This document shows positions 58,401 through 64,000 of a stretch of 64,000 bases of DNA, piece after piece. Each line of letters begins with the position of its first letter. Within the stretch, counting starts at the first letter, position 1. The stretch is from NCBI GenBank assembly GCA_027625915.1, contig JANTQA010000063.1, forward strand, positions 7,521,501 to 7,585,500. Direction: 5' to 3'. The position numbers and the translations under genes were made by a program. This DNA comes from Anaeramoeba flamelloides. Taxonomy: Eukaryota; Metamonada; Anaeramoebidae. The notes under the pieces are model-generated. The model was not told the origin of the DNA, searched no databases, and was given only the letters and a program-made list of their open reading frames with translations.

Positions 58401-59631
58401 AATCAAAAATACACATAAAATTTGGTAAAATTGGAAAAATTACTACAAATTGCAGTCCTAATTTAAATTTTACTGAAAATATCAAGGATTTTACCTTCAA
58501 AATTGATTTTAACTTTGATATACTTTTGGGTGGTGAATTAGATGTTTTATTGTGACAAGAAGAAGAAAAAAAAGCATGTTTTTATTTTGAAGCCTGGGTT
58601 TTATGATTTTTATATGGGTTTTTTTGATCACTTTATTTTAAAGATTTCCAAAACAACTCATCGGATTTCTGATAAAAAGGGAGTTCGTACTTGTAGTTGT
58701 TGGTTTGATTGAAAATAATTCCATGAATTATTCTTTGGAGTTAATTTGTTTAGTATTTTAATTGATTTGATTTTACTTTTTCATTTTCAGGTTTCTGTGA
58801 TTTCTGTGATTATATTAAAGTTTCGAATTAGAAATCGTATTGAACTTTTTTTTCCCAATGGCAAACTTTTTATAACTTTTTTCTTTATCTTTATGAACAT
58901 TCTGGTATTTTTAGTATAAATAGGTTAAATTTTTTGCTTCATTTCCCTTATTTTCTTTGATCAAATAAGAGTTTTCAAAGAAATAGATCGAAATTTGTGA
59001 TCTCTATTATTTGTTTGGAATTTTTGTATTATATTTTGAGTGAACTAAGAATCCTAAATGAATGGAATATTTCAGAATTGTAAAAAGAAAAATGGATGTA
59101 ATTATATCCCAATTCAATATCAAAGACTAAAAAACAAATAAAAAAAAGGAATAAACAAATTTGTTCTTTTGTATTCAAAGTACAGCGGTGTAAATAACCC
59201 GTGTTGGCATCCTTTTACCTATCACGATCATAAAAAAATTTTTCAAAAAACAATTAAACATTTTCTAATTTTTCGCTTTTTAATAACTTCAATTATGATA
59301 AACACTATTTGTTTAATCAGAGATCTTTGATCAATAAAATATTTTTCAAGATATTTTACAATTAAAGTTGAAAAATCCAATTTTTCAGTTTCTATTAATT
59401 TTTTTTTTAAATCTAATAGTAAAAAATTTGAAAATTTTTTTCTTCACTACTAAGAGGTCATTTTATTATAAACTATTTTTCATAAATTTTGACTCACTTT
59501 ATAATGTTAATGGGAGTTGTTTTGAGGGTTTTTTCCAGTATTCTTAACAAAAAAATTTTTCAAATTTTTGGATCAGAATCATTTTTTCTAATTTTGCAAA
59601 TTATAGTTTTGCTTTTTCAAATTTTTGTTTT

Positions 59632-59699
<68 letters not shown>

Positions 59700-62536
59700 A
59701 TCATGTAAAAAAAAGATCTTCGAAAAGACAAATAATCACTAAGAAAATTGAGACTATGTAATGTCTTTTAAAATGAATTTAATTATTCATAAAAAATCTT
59801 GTTGTTCAACTTTTTTTCAGTGTAAGTTCAGTAATAAAAAATCCGTAATGCTCATTTCAAAAATTGTGACTCACTTTTTTTTAGTTTTTAGTTTTATTTT
59901 TTTTAATTTTTAATATATCAGGCTTTTATAGATTTAGAATGGCTTAAAAGTGAATTACAAATCATATTTAGTTATTAATTGTTCTTGAATACTAAAGGAT
60001 AATTTTTTTTTTTCAATTTATTATTTCGGGTGAGTCACAATTTTTGAAAAAGAGTTTACTTAATTCTTTTGAATTCTGGAAAACATAGGCACTCTACAAC
60101 ACTTGACGGACACTTCAGTTTGTTTTTTTTTAATTTTTGAAATGAAAAGAAAATTTTATAAATTTTTAGTTTATTTCAAAAAAGTAAAAAAAACTCCGTT
60201 AACTTTTCCAGACTTTAAAAGAATCAGAGTAAAACCAAATATATTTTACTCTATTTTTTTTTGAATTCTGGAAAACTGCCGTTAATTTTTCTGTTAATTT
60301 GTAAAATAAATAGATTTTCGTTAGGTTTTTTTGAGTTTTCTATTTAATTCTGGAAAACCTAAGCACTCTACGACACTTGCAATATTTATAGTCAGTTATA
60401 TTTTTTCCATATTTGAGTTTTTTCGATGAATAGAGTTTTTCCAAAACTATTAGTTATTATCTATTCAAGTAAATATCCTAAAGTTGGATTTAACGAAAAT
60501 TCATTGACCGATCCATTTAAAAATTTTTACCACAAAATAGACCTTTTTTTTCTCGACTAGAGACTTTTAAAAATCTTAGTGCTATTAACAACAATAATAA
60601 ACAAAATAGCCTCAAGATTTTTAAGAACTTGGAATGTTTGTTATATTGCAAATACACTTTATTAACAAGGATAAAATGTTAATTGAAGTTGTAGGTTTGT
60701 CTAACTTGGAATTTTCAATTTTATTTTTTCATACTAGTGATTACAAAAATTTAACTCATGTTTTTTTTCAGACTTTGATATTGGAAGATAGGAAGACACA
60801 CATATATACTTAGTTCAAGTTCAAATTGACTTTTGAGGTTAGATCTTTGATTACTGGTATTTGAAAAATAAATTTGAAAAATTTTCACTTCATTTTCATA
60901 TTTCCTTTTCCAAACAGAGGCCACAAATTACAACCTACTTCTTTGAAAACTCTTTTAGTCTAGGAAAATCTGGAAAATAAAGTGAAGATTTTTTACCATT
61001 TAGAATTCAAATACCAGTAGTGTAAAAGGTTTAAAAATATTAAGTGCCTTTGTTTCAAAAATTTCGTTATATTTACAAAAGGTTTTGACGAGATTAAACC
61101 GATTTTTTAAGAAAAATTGAAAAAAAATGATCTTTTTCTTATTTTTTTGTCCAAAAAAATTAACAATTTAATCTTTTGATATTTTCAGAGTTCTTTTTTA
61201 AAATTTAGTTAAGGAACGATATTTCTTGTTTATATGCTGTTTCCATCCAATTGTTCTGTTTCTTTTATCTCTACCGTTCGCCAATATTTTTTTACATGAT
61301 TTAAATTTTAGTAATGGGTTAAAGTAAAAAACATGGGTTATTTACACCACTATATTTGACAACTCAGCCAAAAAAAAGAAAAGACTCAACTTTTGAGTTG
61401 TAAAATATTCCATAAAACACATAAAATCTCTTGAGAATAAGGGTAAAGTTTGAACAAATTTTTAGTCAAAAAAAAAAAAAAAAAAAAAAGGAAAATTCAA
61501 GTATTTCATTTCAATCCAAAATAAGAAATTTTAAATAACAAAATCAATCTCAATATCAATTGGAATTACAAACTGAAAAGAAAGAAAGAAAGAAAGAAAG
61601 AAGAGGAGTTAACAAGTCAACAAAAATGAACTTACAATTTTCATCAAGAATCGTTTTAACCAAAGGAGAGTCAAAAATTGAAGAGTCAATTAAAGTTTCA
61701 AAAGAACCATTTTCATCAATAAAAAATCCACTCGTGGAGTCTGAACGATGCAAGATCATTGGTCTTTTTCTGGGAATCAAACGAGAAGTGCTATTTTTGG
61801 GGGCAGACAACCTGTATTTATTTTTTTCTTTCAGATCAACATTTGGACTATTGATAGCTAAACAATTATCAGCGAGCAAATGGTTGAAAGTTTTTTTTTT
61901 TTTATATTTGTGGTTTTTTTTTTGGTTTCTTCTTCGGGGCATGAGTGGCTTTTTTTTCTTCTGATGCTTTGGGTGTTTAAAAGAGTTGGTTGGTTTTCTT
62001 TTTCTTAGTTGTTGTTGTTGTTGTTGGTGTTTTTGTTTTTGAATTTGTTTCTGTTTGTTATTTGTTTTTTTTTTTTTTTCTTGTTGTTGTTGTTGTTGTT
62101 GGTTTTGTTTCCATTGGGAAGAGGGAACTGTGGAAATTTTTTTGTTTTGTTTGTCTTCAATTTCTTTCCAAAATTGATGGTTTTGGTTTTGTAATTGCTT
62201 TTGGTTTTGTGCTTGTTGTTGGACACTTCTAGGGTACGGAACCTGGAAATCAATTGGTAAGCTTCTTGAAAGGTAAAGTCTTTGTGGATTTTTAGGTTGT
62301 TGATTAAGTACTAAATTACCTCTTTGGTTTTGTAGCTGTGTTTGGTTTTGTTGCTGTTGTTGTTGTTGTTGTTGTTGCTTTGGATTTGGGTTGGATCGAA
62401 AATGGTCAATTTGTTGTGAGTGTAGCTGGTTTTGGTTTTGGTTTGGATTTTGGAGATATTGTTGTAATTGTGGATAATTAAGCTGTTGATGATTTGGGTA
62501 AAATGATTGTGAGTTATTCCATTGTGATCTATTCAT
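55481..62536 (-). CDS. Gln-rich / coiled-coil protein, unknown
   Basis: I do not recognise a family. Exon 1 (62536-61636) encodes 300 residues from an ATG: Asn/Gln-rich (MNRSQWNNSQ, several polyQ runs), then a basic stretch, then a more ordered segment (SRLIPRKRPMILHRSDSTSG, FETLIDSSIFDSPLVKTILD). It ends one base into a codon at a consensus GTAAGT donor. Exon 2 (56025-55481) begins after AATAG, contributes two bases, and encodes DIDEKQLKEKVCQTDQFQEQ, then NQNEELGYKLITATDELLEL, then a Lys/Glu/Asn tail. The join gives ILDENFDIDEKQ and 481 residues in all. The heptad-like middle suggests a coiled coil. The join rests on matching phase and splice sites over 5,610 nt, so two separate genes remain possible. 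Confidence 0.5.
56240..57205 (+). mobile_element. LINE (non-LTR) reverse transcriptase fossil, 5'-truncated
   Basis: The RT active-site motif reads YTDDLVIIIKG at about 56278. Downstream, in other frames, come KYGLIINGDKTERSK (the usual GL-x-iN-x-x-KTE block), then QRIKAFFIKKLNSLDLNNL and a WNPHYERRKLKI segment. The tail is C-P-L … VNHFVLRCKRY at about 57135-57205, the normal C-terminal zinc-finger region of many LINEs. An A-rich stretch follows. Several frame changes and stops break it, and the 5' half is absent. It lies on the plus strand, opposite to the host gene whose intron seems to hold it. Confidence 0.65.
58150..58640. repeat. Dispersed repeat R2, copy 2
   Basis: It is colinear with 44582-45080, sharing CCTATACATTAA, AATAAACCATAAGTAAATATGG-type sequence, TCTTAAAGTTCGACTATT and TTCAAAATTGATTTTAACTT. 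It lies inside the proposed 5.6 kb intron. Confidence 0.65.
59484..60047. mobile_element. Insert in F7 with GTGACTCAC tips
   Basis: ATTTTGACTCAC stands near 59485. CAAAAATTGTGACTCAC stands near 59858, and its inverse, GTGAGTCACAATTTTTGAAA, near 60028-60047. The last two form a closed hairpin element of about 190 bp (59855-60047). The first may be the outer end of a larger one. It separates units B and C and includes a 58-base T run. Confidence 0.5.
59634..59691. repeat. 58-base poly-T tract
   Basis: The longest pure homopolymer in the window. It lies within the insert inside F7. The length may be affected by sequencing or assembly error. Confidence 0.9.
60868..61005. repeat. TTTTCACTTC palindromic repeat, copy 3
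   Basis: GAAAAATTTTCACTTCATTT and, inverted, AAAAAATCTTCACTTTATTT flank a spacer sharing CACAAATTACA and AATCTGGAAAA with the copy at 44385-44575. It lies inside F7. Confidence 0.55.
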
Positions 62537-64000
62537 CTTTTTTTGTATTGGACAATAAAAAATGTTTCTGAAAATAAAAAATTTTAAAAATTGAAATTCA
62601 ATTTTTTCGGTATTTCTAAGTATATTTTTAGAACATTGAACCCTTTCAATTTTGTCTATAAAAGTTGTTTTTAAAAAAATACGGACTGAAAGTTTGAGAA
62701 AGTGTTATCAAAACTACTGATAAATTCTCATAAATCTCAAAAAAATTTTAGTTCAATTTCCTTTTTTAGAAATCTTCAAACTGTTTCTTATCAAACAGTA
62801 CAAAAAATGTTTTGAAGAACAACTAATTTTACAGAGTTTCTTTATCAATTGACTTCAAAAAATGCCTAAATCAAAGCTTGATCATAGTAATTTCAAAAAG
62901 GAAAATCAAGTACAAATTTCCAAACATAAATTGCAATTTATCAGTAAAAATCAAAAATTTGAATTAGGTTGTATTAATTCATAATTTAAAACTTTAAACC
63001 GACAATTTTTTAAAACAATTGGCAAGGATATGTTGTTTTAAATATTCTGATTTGCCTCAAACTATTTGTGTTACCCTACAAAAATTCTGCGATACTAACT
63101 TTGTTTGAAATATTTTCTATATTTTTGGTTTAAAAATGGGAAACAATTTACACTTTTTTTCCTTCTTTTTTTTTATTACAAAAAGAGTTTTCAAAGAAAT
63201 AGAATATCCTTTGAGATTTTTTTTTATTTATTTTTTGTTTCATTTATTTTGTCTGACTAGAATTACAGATTTAATTTGAACCGATAATCATAAACGAAAT
63301 AATATTTAAGAATGAATAAGTAATCTTTCAATTTGAAATTTTAGATCAATTAAAATTCCAAAACTAATGTTCTCTTTATTTAAAAATGATCCAAGGACAC
63401 AATTGAGAATCAAGAATTGGGGATAGGTTTAATGGGTGATCTATTTCAACAGTATTTTTAAGAACTCTTATTTATTTACTTTTTTCATGGTAAGGTGCAA
63501 GTGACCTAAAAATATTGTTGACTTTATTAAATAGCAAACTCAGAAAAAAATTTTACCTACTCTTGAAAATGATCGATGTAGTAAAAATCTAATGACTATA
63601 ATACCAAATTTATTTATAATTTTATTTTAAGAAATGAATTATTGTTTTTAAAACTTTGATCTATTTTCCTCATTTTTGAAAAGTTCAAAACTAAGACAAT
63701 TTTATTTGTAAGAATCATAGTCGTATCTCTTCAGATCAATGCTATAAGAAATAGTTCTATTTCGACCACTCAAGGTTAAAATATAATTATCATCTTCTAA
63801 GTAATAATGATCATCTTCATTAAGTGGTCATGTTTTTATTGGATAAATTCAACCAATTCAAAAAAAGGATATAAAATTGATCGATTTTGTAAATTTTTCT
63901 TTGTTATTGTTTTACTTTTTTTTGTTTTTCTTTTTTGCGAATTTTTTTTCTGTTTTTTTCTTTTTTTTTTTTTTTTCTTATTGTTTTTTATTCTCTTTCT
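62537..64000. other. Upstream of the Gln-rich gene; little content
   Basis: A+T-rich DNA upstream of the ATG at 62536 and so the likely promoter area of that gene. No repeat family was recognised with confidence. A weak similarity between 63620-63700 and 37120-37200 (GAAATGAATTATTGTTTT) was noted. One possible exon (63702-63827) is listed separately. Confidence 0.4.
63702..63827 (-). CDS. Possible 3'-terminal exon of a gene beyond the window
   Basis: A minus-strand open frame of 41 codons ends in TAA with non-noise composition (EDDHYYLEDDNYILTLSG, RNRTISYSIDLKRYDYDSYK). A good acceptor, TTACTTAG, lies inside it at about 63797, so the exon may really start there. No start codon is present and any upstream exons would lie beyond 64000. 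I do not recognise the product. Confidence 0.25.
   Translation of the reverse strand, partial: PLNEDDHYYLEDDNYILTLSGRNRTISYSIDLKRYDYDSYK

Larger units (their letters stand above)
59181..61352. mobile_element. 2.2 kb TIR element F7 holding composite repeat copy 3
   Basis: The termini TACAGCGGTGTAAATAACCC and, inverted, TATAGTGGTGTAAATAACCC are both TA-flanked. Inside, read on the minus strand, are a D-like fragment (61130-61075), a TTTTCACTTC palindrome (61005-60868), unit A (60745-60440), unit B (60385-60060), a poly-T-bearing insert (60047-59484) and unit C (59465-59215). This gives the A-B-C order of copies 1 and 2 clear outer ends. No transposase frame is visible, so it is non-autonomous. 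Confidence 0.7.
56026..61635 (-). other. Proposed 5.6 kb intron
   Basis: The donor GTAAGT lies at 61635 and the acceptor AATAG ends at 56026. The interval holds a LINE reverse-transcriptase fossil (56240-57205, opposite strand), repeat R2 (58150-58640), the 2.2 kb TIR element F7 (59181-61352), and a GAAA satellite just after the donor. No third exon of the same gene was seen inside. Confidence 0.5.

Noticed and set aside
61556-61635. C-terminal extension of the Gln-rich exon past the donor (FIFVDLLTPLLSFFLSFFS)
   Set aside because: Derived from the GAAA satellite read in frame. A consensus GTAAGT precedes it, so it is better explained as intron.
1-64000. CRISPR arrays, rRNA, tRNA genes, LTR elements or virus-like genes
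   Set aside because: No regularly spaced repeats, no recognisable rRNA or tRNA, no long direct terminal repeats, and no capsid, integrase or envelope motif was seen on either strand.

Overview
The window is very A+T-rich eukaryotic nuclear DNA. It has spliceosomal GT-AG introns, long Lys/Asn/Gln-rich tracts in otherwise conserved proteins, and TAA, TAG and TGA all used as stops, so the standard genetic code fits. The conserved genes (Aurora kinase, FANCJ-type helicase, dynactin p27, RPAP3, UBFD1, a DENN-domain protein) show a free-standing eukaryote. A bacterial-style radical SAM activase-like enzyme hints at an anaerobic or microaerophilic protist. The overall style recalls Anaeramoeba-like metamonads or amoebozoans, but this placement is only a guess.

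Layout. (1) 1-8.2 kb, minus: a DENN-domain protein, 3'-incomplete in the window, with a 5.1 kb intron holding a fold-back element. (2) 8.2-14.3 kb: transposon-derived repeats and one possible orphan exon. (3) 14.35-17.2 kb, minus: Aurora-family kinase with a huge basic N-terminal region and a short first exon. (4) 17.2-20.6 kb: repeats. (5) 20.6-22.25 kb, plus: RPAP3-like HSP90 co-chaperone. (6) 22.3-26 kb: repeats. (7) 26.1-26.8 kb, minus: UBFD1-like protein. (8) 26.8-31.5 kb: repeats, including a 1.7 kb fold-back. (9) 31.5-32.2 kb, minus: single-pass membrane protein, not recognised. (10) 35.6-39.8 kb, minus: radical SAM protein split by a 3.06 kb intron. (11) 39.9-43.7 kb: nested fold-back elements. 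(12) 43.7-44.1 kb, plus: stand-alone WGR-domain protein. (13) 45.5-49.3 kb, minus: FANCJ/BRIP1-like helicase, divergent from (14) 50.4-51.0 kb, plus: dynactin subunit 6 with one short intron. (15) 51-55.4 kb: fold-back elements and MITEs. (16) 55.5-62.5 kb, minus: a Gln-rich/coiled-coil protein whose two exons flank a 5.6 kb intron holding a LINE fossil and a 2.2 kb DNA element. (17) 62.5-64 kb: mostly empty, with one possible terminal exon.

The genes are housekeeping or regulatory and form no pathway, although FANCJ and WGR proteins both belong to DNA-damage biology and Aurora and dynactin both act at spindles. The striking part is the non-coding DNA. It is a dense, nested collection of non-autonomous inverted-repeat elements in at least eight families. 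Some families probably used TA target sites, and the elements occupy both intergenic DNA and three multi-kilobase introns. No transposase gene is visible in the window. All splice joins are my own reading from phase, splice-site and family conservation, without transcript data.
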